DNA from: Beijerinckiaceae bacterium
GTDB lineage: Bacteria; Pseudomonadota; Alphaproteobacteria; Rhizobiales; Beijerinckiaceae
Direction: 5' to 3'
Assembly: GCA_947475995.1 (NCBI GenBank)
Contig: CANJNI010000028.1
Coordinates: 1 to 60,302 of the forward strand
Length of the DNA stretch: 60,302 nt
Shown one piece after another: positions 44,701-51,603 of this stretch. Numbering within the stretch: position 1 is the stretch's first letter; every line of letters starts with the position of its first letter. Position numbers and translations under genes: made by a program. The notes beneath the pieces were generated by a model. That model ran no database searches. It saw nothing but the letters and a program-made list of their open reading frames with translations, and was not told the origin of the DNA.

Positions 44701-45996
44701 CTGGCCATCGCCAAACAGGCGACGCTGTCGGCCATGAAGCTGCTCAACCCGCAGAGCAAGGTCAGCGTCATCGCCTTCGACACCGAGGCGCGTGTGGTTG
44801 CGCCGCTGCAGCCCGTCACCAACATGGGCGCCATCAGCGGCGCCGTGCAGCAGATGACTCCAGGCGGCGGCACGGATCTGTTTCCGGCGCTCAACCTCGC
44901 ATTCGACCAGATCCGGAAGTCCGAATCCTCCATCAAGCATGTGATCGTCTTCACCGACGGTTTGATTCCACCCGCGCCCTTCGATCCGCTCGTGGAGGAA
45001 ATGACCGCCGCAGGCATTTCGATTTCGACGGTCTCGGTGGGCACCGGCGGCGGCGACAATGTGCTGCGCGGCATCTCGCGGCTTGGGCGCGGGGCGTTCC
45101 ATGCGACAAACGACTTCCGGGCCCTGCCGAGCATCATCGCGCAGGAGACGATGCTTTTGTCCGATTCCGCCGTTGAAGAGCGCGTCGCTGCGGTGGAATG
45201 GGCCGGAGAGCGCCCGGCTTATCTGAACGGATTGCCCGACGCCCTGCCGAATGTGGAAGGCTATGTGCTCACCACCGGCAAGCCCGATGCGCAGGTGAGC
45301 CTCAAGGTCGGCACGGCCGATGGCGGAGACGCCCCGCTGGTGGCCTCATGGCAATTCGGCAGCGGCAAGGTCATGGCCATGACGACGCAGATCAATGGGC
45401 CCTGGACGAAGCAATGGATGGAGCTTCCCGAATACCGGAACCTCTGGTCGCAGCTCATTCCGCATTTCCTGTCAGGCGGGGACGCGGCGGGCCTGACGCT
45501 GCGGGCCGATCGTCGGCGCGAGGGAATCGCCATCGCGGTCACGGCGCTCGACAAATTCCGCAAGCCTCGCGCCGATCTGCCATTGTCCGCCCGGATCGCG
45601 TCGGGCGTCGGCGCGGTGGGGGATGAAGCGCCGCCGCTGATGACGGTCGCGCTCGCGCAGACGCAGTCCGGCGTCTACGAAGCCGTCGCGCCCGTGACGG
45701 CGCCCGGCGACTACACGATCTCGGTCGCAGATGGGCAGACGACCCATTTGTCGCGGCTGCACATATCTTATCCGCAGAATCTCGCCTTTGCGCAGGACGA
45801 CGGCGCTTCGCTACTGGCTGCCGCGACCGGCGGACGAATTCTCGAGAAGTCCGATATCGTGGTTGGGCCGGCGCAACCAAGAGTTCTGCTGACGTCCAAC
45901 TGGATCTTCTGGGCGCTTGCGGCTTTCGCCCTGTTCTGCGGCGAGCTTCTGGTACGCTACCGGTCGGCGTTCTGGCCGCAGCGCCGCAGCGCCTGA
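41746..45996 (+). CDS. giant BatA/VWA membrane protein (MxaC/MxaL-like fusion), module B
   Basis: This 1416-aa protein has the same plan as the module A paralogue: a BatA-like start (LVFIAPLFLALAVLAAAIPL), a degenerate first VWA (YVLDASAGMQ), membrane segments near residues 585-630, a glutamine-amidotransferase-like stretch ending GGARSFGPGGY (about 931), a full VWA with DRSGSM (about 971), PGGGTDLFPA and FTDG, and a final membrane segment. The MIDAS residues are intact, so it can bind a metal ion. The GTG start lies directly after the stop of the coiled-coil gene. It is convergent with the DUF58 gene, and TGATCA at the junction gives both stop codons. Confidence 0.88.
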   Translation: MSGLVFIAPLFLALAVLAAAIPLLHKRERRRDLRVPSLILWARVQAAKGQAVSPHTRPLFTLQVLLQMGALLLLAAALARPLFGPDAAAPHHRIYVLDASAGMQARDGAATLFDTAREHLASALRADMDPDGPRVSLIVAGPVADVLLARRLADRDLYGEVGHRLVGTDGAIDWNGVGRLIAGVRRPGDVEELVWLTSDRGGSIASRLPALADVPASEWRAGPSGPNAALEARLAPVDGSDKLRLTGRARFEGGQADTTLEVSFRSEGSGVPLLLASIPLKAARGESSATFSQDLAVIGGGILTARLSGDSNAGDNESRFVVDAAVAQQQILVVGRPRPALLRALQSLPHAHVEQRETLPGDVARYSLVAIAETTVDRVPETNTLWIGEARLGATARPNAVEPGDVTTWNSRHALSRGIVWNNLAVSRASKWERWPGSDLILAAGDTPLIEARSGRYGRDVRIAFDPTREWTDQTSFAQFLDNLLEWTGPVATGRIRQPCIAGAPCAYDIRWSGGALAPAQSDSVIPALEIPEAGGTLRPPRAGLFRHAASGQLLAVNPAPLQDTQPPGPPPARAPAPPPASLWVWLIGAAAAVLVLEAFIAWRRRNAPRWFAASRALILLMLGAAVLRLPGALPAFEDRTAIVFDRQLSVASAPDDGLLSRAGRPSLVALASGPRIVKDSGESAAAPAPEGPAGSLPDALRLASASLPHDRAGRIVLAAPVESVAGDLQAAASALRGQSRRIDIVRSESVPPGEVAMAEVDAPQTVFAGESFRLTGRVRAAGPGDARIAVSIDGELIAEQDIRISEGDTPVDITIPKAREGDALYQMSVTATGDPIAANNTNGVRVTGRAAPRILIMSAGSAGKELAEGLAQHGFAPKVVVPTGAPWLIEDWLQYDGFIMLDVPALALNSIQQQLIVDAVSRHGRPLLMFGGARSFGPGGYLETVLDKLSPLSSRVPKPSPEAAVVYVIDRSGSMSQAVGDVDRLAIAKQATLSAMKLLNPQSKVSVIAFDTEARVVAPLQPVTNMGAISGAVQQMTPGGGTDLFPALNLAFDQIRKSESSIKHVIVFTDGLIPPAPFDPLVEEMTAAGISISTVSVGTGGGDNVLRGISRLGRGAFHATNDFRALPSIIAQETMLLSDSAVEERVAAVEWAGERPAYLNGLPDALPNVEGYVLTTGKPDAQVSLKVGTADGGDAPLVASWQFGSGKVMAMTTQINGPWTKQWMELPEYRNLWSQLIPHFLSGGDAAGLTLRADRRREGIAIAVTALDKFRKPRADLPLSARIASGVGAVGDEAPPLMTVALAQTQSGVYEAVAPVTAPGDYTISVADGQTTHLSRLHISYPQNLAFAQDDGASLLAAATGGRILEKSDIVVGPAQPRVLLTSNWIFWALAAFALFCGELLVRYRSAFWPQRRSA

Positions 45997-46869
45997 TCAG
46001 CCCAGAAGGCCCGCGCGCATCAGTCCGGCAACAATGTCATCATGCGACTGGTCGGTGCGCAGCGATGTGAAACTTCCGCCAAGGCGCGTCATCAAAGTCC
46101 GCAGCGCATCTCGATGCTGCTCCAGCACATGGGCGTAATCGGCCAGCACCGCGCGGTCCACGGCGAGATCGAGCATCGAATCCGTTTCGGCATCCGTCAG
46201 CCGCAGCGGCCCGCTGCCCAGTCGTGATGGATCGTCTTCCTCGGGCGTGACGACTTGCACGCCGTGGACCTTGCCGGGCAGCGAGAACAGGCCGCGCAAC
46301 TCGGCTTCCGGGGACTCGATCCACCAGTCGCCGATCAGGATCACGATGTTCGCGTTGCGCAGGCGCGGCAGCGCTGCCTGCACCTGCGCGGCGAAATCCT
46401 CGCGACCTCCTTCGCGCCCGGTTTCCAGCCAGCGAAAGATTCCCTCTGCGCGGGACGCACCCTGCATCGTGTCCGACCAGTTGATGTTGCGCCCCTGCGC
46501 GACGCCGACATCGACGAGATCGCCCGACGAGAGGCCCGCATAGGCCAGCACGCCTGCCAGCATCAGGGCAGTCTGCTGCTTGGCTGGAGCGCCGAAATTC
46601 ATCGACGGGCTCGAATCCACCAGAAGGCTCACCCGCAACTGCCGGTCGGCGAGAAATTCGCGCATGAAGGGCTGGCGCAGGCGTGCATAGACGCGCGTGT
46701 CGAGATGGCGAAGATCATCGCCTTCCTGATACGGACGATGGCCGGCAAATTCGAGGCCTGCGCCTTTCGATGTGGACCGGCGTTCGCCTTGCCGGAGCGA
46801 ACGCCCCGGCGCGCGGCCGAGCAGACGCAATCTGGACAACCGGCCAAGAAGGCCGGACGGCGGCCTCAA
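45997..46869 (-). CDS. DUF58 (MxaS-like) VWA-like protein, module B
   Basis: This 290-aa protein has KGAGLEFAGHRPYQEGDDLR followed by HLD near residues 35-57 and a MIDAS-like LLVDSSPSM near residue 83. The length is the same as in its module A paralogue (3217-4089). Its ATG overlaps the stop of the MoxR gene (46866-46869). It is the last gene of a cytochrome - PQQ dehydrogenase - SBP - MoxR - DUF58 series on the minus strand, the same logic as mxaFJG..RS. Confidence 0.88.
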   Translation of the reverse strand: MRPPSGLLGRLSRLRLLGRAPGRSLRQGERRSTSKGAGLEFAGHRPYQEGDDLRHLDTRVYARLRQPFMREFLADRQLRVSLLVDSSPSMNFGAPAKQQTALMLAGVLAYAGLSSGDLVDVGVAQGRNINWSDTMQGASRAEGIFRWLETGREGGREDFAAQVQAALPRLRNANIVILIGDWWIESPEAELRGLFSLPGKVHGVQVVTPEEDDPSRLGSGPLRLTDAETDSMLDLAVDRAVLADYAHVLEQHRDALRTLMTRLGGSFTSLRTDQSHDDIVAGLMRAGLLG

Positions 46870-47903
46870 GCGCGCGTCCTGCTGCGCCCGAACAGATCGC
46901 GCACCAGCGTATCGAAAGCGATGCCGCTGGACAGTCCGTCGAAATTGAGCTGAAGGCGATGCCGGGTGGCGGGCAACAGGATCGCCTCCACGTCATCAAA
47001 GCCGACATTGTACTTGCCGTGAAGAAGCGCTCGGGCTTTTGCGGCCACGATCAGCGACTGGGCGCCGCGCGGACTTAGTCCGAAGCGGATGAAGCGCTTC
47101 ACATCGTCGGTCGCCTGCGAACTGCCCGGCTGCGTCGAAACTGCAAAATGCGCCACGGCGTCGCGCACATGCGCCGGAACCGGCACGGCCTTCACGAAAT
47201 CATGGATCGCCAGGATATCTTCCCCCCCGAGCAGGCGGTCGGCGGGCGCGGCCGCGAAGCCCGTCGTGAGGTCGAGAACATCGGCCAGCGTCTTCTGGTC
47301 CGGATAGCCCACGTCGATCTGCAGCAGGAAGCGGTCGATCTGGGCTTCCGGCAGCGTATAGGTGCCTTCCATTTCGAACGGATTCTGCGTCGCCAGAACG
47401 AAAAACGGCTTCGGCAATTCCATGGTCCGGCCGGCGACGCTGACGGTGCGCTCCTGCATGGCTTCCAGCAGGGCCGACTGCGTGCGCGGCGTCGCGCGGT
47501 TGATTTCGTCCGCCAGCAGAAGCTGTGTGAAAATCGGGCCGGGCTGGAACTTGAGATGCGCGGCGCTGCCCGGTTCCTGCGACAGAACCATGCTGCCGCT
47601 GATATCGGCCGGCATTAGATCCGGCGTGAACTGCGCACGCGAAAAGCTCAGGCCCGTGACGGTCCCGAGCGTACGCACCAGCAAGGTCTTGCCGACTCCG
47701 GGCGGCCCTTCAAGCAGCACATGTCCATTGCTCATGAGGCCGATGAGCATCTGCTCGATCACCTCGTCCTGACCGAGCACGATGCGGGCAATTTCATTCC
47801 GCGCCTTGCCCAGAAGTCCGATCAGCCGCGCGATGCGCGCCTGTTCCTGCTCCAGCGAAAGCGCCTTCTCCGGACGCGTGATTTCGGCTTGGGCGGTGGA
47901 CAT
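46866..47903 (-). CDS. MoxR-family AAA+ ATPase (MxaR-like), module B
   Basis: This is a 345-aa MoxR ATPase with Walker A GPPGVGKTLLVRTLG near residue 66 and LLLADEINRATPRTQSALLE near residue 127. It is a clear paralogue of the one at 4086-5117, and in both the DUF58 gene follows with an overlap. It lies 36 bp after the MxaJ-like gene. I infer that it works with the DUF58 and VWA proteins in maturing the dehydrogenase at 48925-50667. Confidence 0.93.
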   Translation of the reverse strand: MSTAQAEITRPEKALSLEQEQARIARLIGLLGKARNEIARIVLGQDEVIEQMLIGLMSNGHVLLEGPPGVGKTLLVRTLGTVTGLSFSRAQFTPDLMPADISGSMVLSQEPGSAAHLKFQPGPIFTQLLLADEINRATPRTQSALLEAMQERTVSVAGRTMELPKPFFVLATQNPFEMEGTYTLPEAQIDRFLLQIDVGYPDQKTLADVLDLTTGFAAAPADRLLGGEDILAIHDFVKAVPVPAHVRDAVAHFAVSTQPGSSQATDDVKRFIRFGLSPRGAQSLIVAAKARALLHGKYNVGFDDVEAILLPATRHRLQLNFDGLSSGIAFDTLVRDLFGRSRTRA

Positions 47904-47939
47904 CTTTTTTCCTCGGAAGAGTTCTGCTGCCGTTTGGTC

Positions 47940-48830
47940 TCAGGGTCCGGGCGTTCCCTCGTACCCGTTCTCTTTCATCAGCCGCGCGATCGTACCGTCC
48001 GAAACCAGCTGGCCAATCGCCTGATCGATGCTGGCGCGCAGGAAGGAATCGCGGGACGAGACGAGGTTGCCGACGCCGTTGACGACCGTCTTGAGCGGCG
48101 CGAATGATGCGGTCTTGACGTTTGTCGCAGTCGGATTGGCGCGCATCAGCTGCGCAAGTTGCGGCTGCCACAAAACCATTGCGGACAACGTGCCGTCGAG
48201 CAAGCGTTTCAGCAGCAGGTTGGGGTCGCCATATGGAAGATACCGGAAACGCTTCTCCGGCGGATTCTGCTGGTTCCACGTCACCACGGAACCCAGCGCC
48301 AGACTGCCCACCATTGCGCCAAGAGTTTTGCCGGGCGGAATGTCGGCCAGCGATTTGTAATTCGCATCCGTCACCGCCACCACGAACGGAACCTGCGCGT
48401 AGGGCCTCGTGACCGTCGCCCAGTCGGGCCAGGGAGATTCCGCCGCGCCGGGCGTCATCGAAATTCCAACCAGAACCTCGCACTCGTTCGACATGACGAG
48501 TTGCAGTTCCTCAAGATAACCACCGCCATCCATCGGAAACCCTGAAGGGGCGGGGACAAATTCGGCTTTCACCAGCAAGGCGTCCGAAATCGCGCTGGCG
48601 ACGGCGCGGTCGAATTTGGCGCCGACGCTGAATTCGTCGACGCAATAGCGGATGGTGTCGCCCTGCAGGCGGCGCGAATTGTTGAACAGTTGCGGCGGAA
48701 TGACGCCGTTCTCCTGCGCCACCACGATCGGGCCGGACAGGCTTCCGATTGCGCCAAGCAGCGCGGCGCACATCACAGTGCGCGTGGCGAGAAATGCTTT
48801 TTTGAACGTCGTGAGCATCGTCTGCTTCAT
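47940..48830 (-). CDS. MxaJ/XoxJ-like periplasmic solute-binding protein, module B
   Basis: This 296-aa secreted protein has a signal peptide ending near PIVVAQ and a family 3 solute-binding fold: GDTIRYCVDEFSVGAKFDRAV near residues 57-77 and SDGTIARLMKENGYEG at the end. It resembles the module A protein in order and key stretches (RIRYCLN / TIRYCVD). No ABC transporter genes are attached, so it is likely a quinoprotein accessory protein. It lies between the dehydrogenase (with a terminator-like hairpin before it) and the MoxR gene. No good ribosome binding site is seen; an ATG four codons later is possible. Confidence 0.82.
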   Translation of the reverse strand: MKQTMLTTFKKAFLATRTVMCAALLGAIGSLSGPIVVAQENGVIPPQLFNNSRRLQGDTIRYCVDEFSVGAKFDRAVASAISDALLVKAEFVPAPSGFPMDGGGYLEELQLVMSNECEVLVGISMTPGAAESPWPDWATVTRPYAQVPFVVAVTDANYKSLADIPPGKTLGAMVGSLALGSVVTWNQQNPPEKRFRYLPYGDPNLLLKRLLDGTLSAMVLWQPQLAQLMRANPTATNVKTASFAPLKTVVNGVGNLVSSRDSFLRASIDQAIGQLVSDGTIARLMKENGYEGTPGP

Positions 48831-48880
48831 CCGACCGTATGAGAGACCGCCCGGGCGGCTTGTGCTGACTTTACAACAAA

Positions 48881-48901
48881 GAGGGGGCCGATGGCCCCCT
48901 C
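48881..48901 (-). terminator. hairpin after the module B PQQ dehydrogenase
   Basis: On the minus strand GAGGGGGCC, ATC, GGCCCCCTC forms a perfect 9-bp stem, followed by TTTGTTG. It lies 24 bp after the dehydrogenase stop and 51 bp before the next gene, so it may be a partial terminator that keeps the dehydrogenase more abundant than its accessory proteins. A hairpin is found at the same place in module A. Confidence 0.75.
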
Positions 48902-48924
48902 CGTATTCTTGCAGGAATTCGATC

Positions 48925-50667
48925 TTACTTGCCGCGCAGCTTGTACACGAAGATCGAGTTGCCGGCGCCGGTCGGCAGGCGGATTTCCGGGGTCTGGCCC
49001 GCAGAGGCCGAAGCCGTCGCGCTGAAGCCGGTCGGGATGACCAGATATTGCGTGCCGTCGATCGAGTAGGTAGCCGGGAAGCCGCCGATCGCAGCGTTCA
49101 GACGCTGCTTCCACAGCACCTTGCCGGTGTCCTGATCGAGCGCCAGCACGTTGCGCGCCGCGTCGCCAGCGAACAACAGGCCGCCGGCGGTCGCAAGGGT
49201 CGAAGCGGTCTGCACCGGACGATCCTCGTACTTCCACTTGACCGAACCGTCCTCGACGTTCAGGGCGAAGATCACGCCCGGCTTGTCGATGCCGCGCGGG
49301 TTGACCTTCGGGCCGGACTTGACCGAACCGATGGCGTTGCCGGGGGTGAACTCCTGCACAGCCGGAGCCTGCGTCTGGCAAGCTTCGTTTTCCGGAATGT
49401 AGAAGGCCTTCGTCAGCGGGCTGTAGGAAGCCGACTGCCACAGCTTGCCGCCGTTGGTGGTCGTGCAGATCAGGACCTGCTGGTTCACGGCCGTCGGGAT
49501 GACGTCCGAGTTCAGCGTCACCTTGCCGTTCTGGTCAATCGACTTCACGGCGTTCTGGAAGATGGTTTCCTTCGACCAGATGTACTTGCCGTTGTCACGA
49601 TCGAGCGCGAACGTGATGCCGTTCTTGCCCGGCGTGCTGACGACGAGCTTGCGCGGCTGGCCGTTGATCGGCTGGTCAACCAGAACGCGCTCGAACGGGC
49701 TGTCCAGATCCCAGTTGTCGCGCGGCAGATGCTGGTAATACCACTTCAGCTTGCCGGTCTTGCCGTCGATGGCGAGCGTCGAGTTCGTGTACAGCGTATC
49801 GCCCTGGCCGGAGCCGCGGATGACTTCCGGATACGGTCCCGGCATGCCGACGCCCCAGATGAGCGTGTTGGTGGCCGCATCAAACGCGCCCGTGACCCAC
49901 GGGGTGCCGCCCCAACGGTTTTCCGGCGGAACGCCGCCCCACGAGGCCTGCTGGACAGGGTTGTTCGGATCATCGAGCGTGTTGAAGCGCCAGAGTTCCT
50001 CACCGTTGTTCATGTTGTGGGCGGTGATGTAGCAGCCGCCGGCGGTGCCGGTGATCGAGCAGCCCGAGATGGCGGTGTAGATCGTGTCGTTCGCCAGAAC
50101 GGCGCCGATTGTGTAGCTGTAGCCCTTCGAGGGATCGAACACCTGCTTTTCCCAGACCTTCTTGCCGGTCAGGGCTTCAAGCACGACGATCTTGGCGTCG
50201 AAAGTGGTGAGGACGATCTTGTCGCCATAGAGCGACACGCCGTTCTTCTGGCGGCGAGCCTGGTTGCGCTGATAGGCCCAGCTCTGCGGCAGCTCGGTGA
50301 AGGCGTGCTTGTATTCCCAGAGCAGGTCGCCGGTCTTCGCGTCGAGCGCGTTGACGATGGCGTTGTTCGTCGAGATGAACATGATGCCGTCATGGATGAG
50401 CGGCGCGGTTTCCTGCTGGCCGACGTCGGGCATCGGATAGGCCCAGGCCAGTTCCAGATCCTTGACGTTGTCCTTGTTGATCTGGTTCAGCGTGCTGAAG
50501 CCGTGGTTGTTGTAGGAACCGCGCCAGGACAGCCATTCCTGGCCTGCCGGCGCGTTCAGCATTTCGGTCGTGATGGGCGTGTACTTGCGGGTCGCCTGTG
50601 CGGAGGCGATCGATGTCATCGCCAGAACGGCCGCACTGGCCAAAAGTGTCGATCTAGTCAGGTTCAT
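48925..50667 (-). CDS. divergent PQQ-dependent alcohol dehydrogenase, module B
   Basis: This 580-aa periplasmic quinoprotein has a signal peptide (residues 1-24, ending IASAQ) and W-motifs such as ALDAKTGDLLWEY and AIDGKTGKLKWYY. The catalytic Asp is D320 in DNWDLDSPF and D322 is at the lanthanide-specific position. By hand alignment the Asn metal ligand is M275 (WGVGMPGPYPE), the GGEFG glutamate is missing, and the vicinal Cys pair is absent. A C-x8-C pair (C203, C212) lies in the same loop as in the module A enzyme. The cytochrome c gene precedes it and the MxaJ-like gene follows. GGGGAG lies 6 nt before the start. Confidence 0.9.
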   Translation of the reverse strand: MNLTRSTLLASAAVLAMTSIASAQATRKYTPITTEMLNAPAGQEWLSWRGSYNNHGFSTLNQINKDNVKDLELAWAYPMPDVGQQETAPLIHDGIMFISTNNAIVNALDAKTGDLLWEYKHAFTELPQSWAYQRNQARRQKNGVSLYGDKIVLTTFDAKIVVLEALTGKKVWEKQVFDPSKGYSYTIGAVLANDTIYTAISGCSITGTAGGCYITAHNMNNGEELWRFNTLDDPNNPVQQASWGGVPPENRWGGTPWVTGAFDAATNTLIWGVGMPGPYPEVIRGSGQGDTLYTNSTLAIDGKTGKLKWYYQHLPRDNWDLDSPFERVLVDQPINGQPRKLVVSTPGKNGITFALDRDNGKYIWSKETIFQNAVKSIDQNGKVTLNSDVIPTAVNQQVLICTTTNGGKLWQSASYSPLTKAFYIPENEACQTQAPAVQEFTPGNAIGSVKSGPKVNPRGIDKPGVIFALNVEDGSVKWKYEDRPVQTASTLATAGGLLFAGDAARNVLALDQDTGKVLWKQRLNAAIGGFPATYSIDGTQYLVIPTGFSATASASAGQTPEIRLPTGAGNSIFVYKLRGK

Positions 50668-50732
50668 ATGTTTCTCCCCGATAAGCCAAGTAAGAAGACG
50701 GCGGAGATCAGCCTCGCTCGCCCTAATTTCAG

Positions 50733-50769
50733 GGCCGCAAGATGCGGCCGACTGGCAGCTGCTTGCCAG
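50733..50769 (-). promoter_or_regulatory. tandem hairpins between cytochrome c and PQQ dehydrogenase genes
   Basis: Two perfect inverted repeats lie side by side: GGCCGCA-AGA-TGCGGCC (50733-50749) and CTGGCA-GCTGCT-TGCCAG (50752-50769), in the 109-bp gap between the cytochrome gene and the dehydrogenase gene. They could be an attenuator, an mRNA processing site or operator sites. Confidence 0.45.
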
Positions 50770-50776
50770 AACTCGT

Positions 50777-51424
50777 TCAGCGCGCGCCCGGGCCCGGAAG
50801 CTCGAGAGGCGCGTTGCTGGGCGCCACTGTGGGAAGCTGCCGGCCGGCCGTGAAGGACTGCGGCAGTTTCGGAGCGGCGTTCTCGGCTGTGGGCGCGGTC
50901 GGGGTGCCGACAGTCGGCAGCGGGCGGCCGGCCGTGAAGGCCTGCGGCAACCGCGCGGCGGGCTGCCCGGGCGCTGCGGCTGCGCCGGGCGCGGCTCCTC
51001 CCGGGGCTGCTGCGACCGCCGCGGTCGCCTTCACCAGATCGACTTTCTCAAGATTTGCCATCGCGAGCGGCTTGTCGCCGACCGGAGCGCCGTTCACGGA
51101 CAGAATATGCGACAGGATGTCCAGATAGGATTCCTCGCCGAGACCGCCCGGATTTGACGGCGGCATGGCCACCGAGAAGTAGTCGTAGAGGCCCTGTGCG
51201 GTGATGAAGGTTCCCATCACGTCCTTGCCCACCAGCGCCGGCGCTTCAGCGCCCTGCAACTGACGACCGTGGCATTCCGCGCAATTGGCGGTGAACAGGC
51301 CGGAGCCGCGCGCCGCCTGCTCTTTTGTGTAAAAACCAGCGTCCTGCGCCGCTACGGGACCAAAGGACATGAAACTACCGACAGCCGCCACCGCAATGGC
51401 CATCGAAAAATTCCTCACGCGCAT
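50777..51424 (-). CDS. periplasmic c-type cytochrome with repeated C-terminal tail, module B
   Basis: This 215-aa cytochrome c has a signal peptide ending GPVAAQ, heme motif CAECH near residue 48, and the distal Met candidate in FSVAMPPSNPGGLGEE. After the heme domain comes an Ala/Pro/Gly-rich linker and two copies of LPQxFTAGRxLPTV, 30 residues apart. The module A cytochrome lacks this tail. It is the first gene of the cytochrome - dehydrogenase - SBP - MoxR - DUF58 series, and is the likely electron acceptor of the dehydrogenase. The ATG at 51424 starts the signal peptide; GAGGGAG lies just before it. Confidence 0.87.
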   Translation of the reverse strand: MRVRNFSMAIAVAAVGSFMSFGPVAAQDAGFYTKEQAARGSGLFTANCAECHGRQLQGAEAPALVGKDVMGTFITAQGLYDYFSVAMPPSNPGGLGEESYLDILSHILSVNGAPVGDKPLAMANLEKVDLVKATAAVAAAPGGAAPGAAAAPGQPAARLPQAFTAGRPLPTVGTPTAPTAENAAPKLPQSFTAGRQLPTVAPSNAPLELPGPGAR

Positions 51425-51603
51425 ATCTCCCTCATGATGAGCGTCATACTTTCTGGTTACGCAATCCTTGCACGGCGCAAATAACATTTCAATGGTCAGG
51501 GCGGGCGCCTCCGCCTAAAACGGCGGGGCGGGCAGAGAGCGCCGGGAATTTTTCCCTCACGCCCGCGATGTGCGATGCTGCCTGTCGAAACCGGAGCTTC
51601 AGA

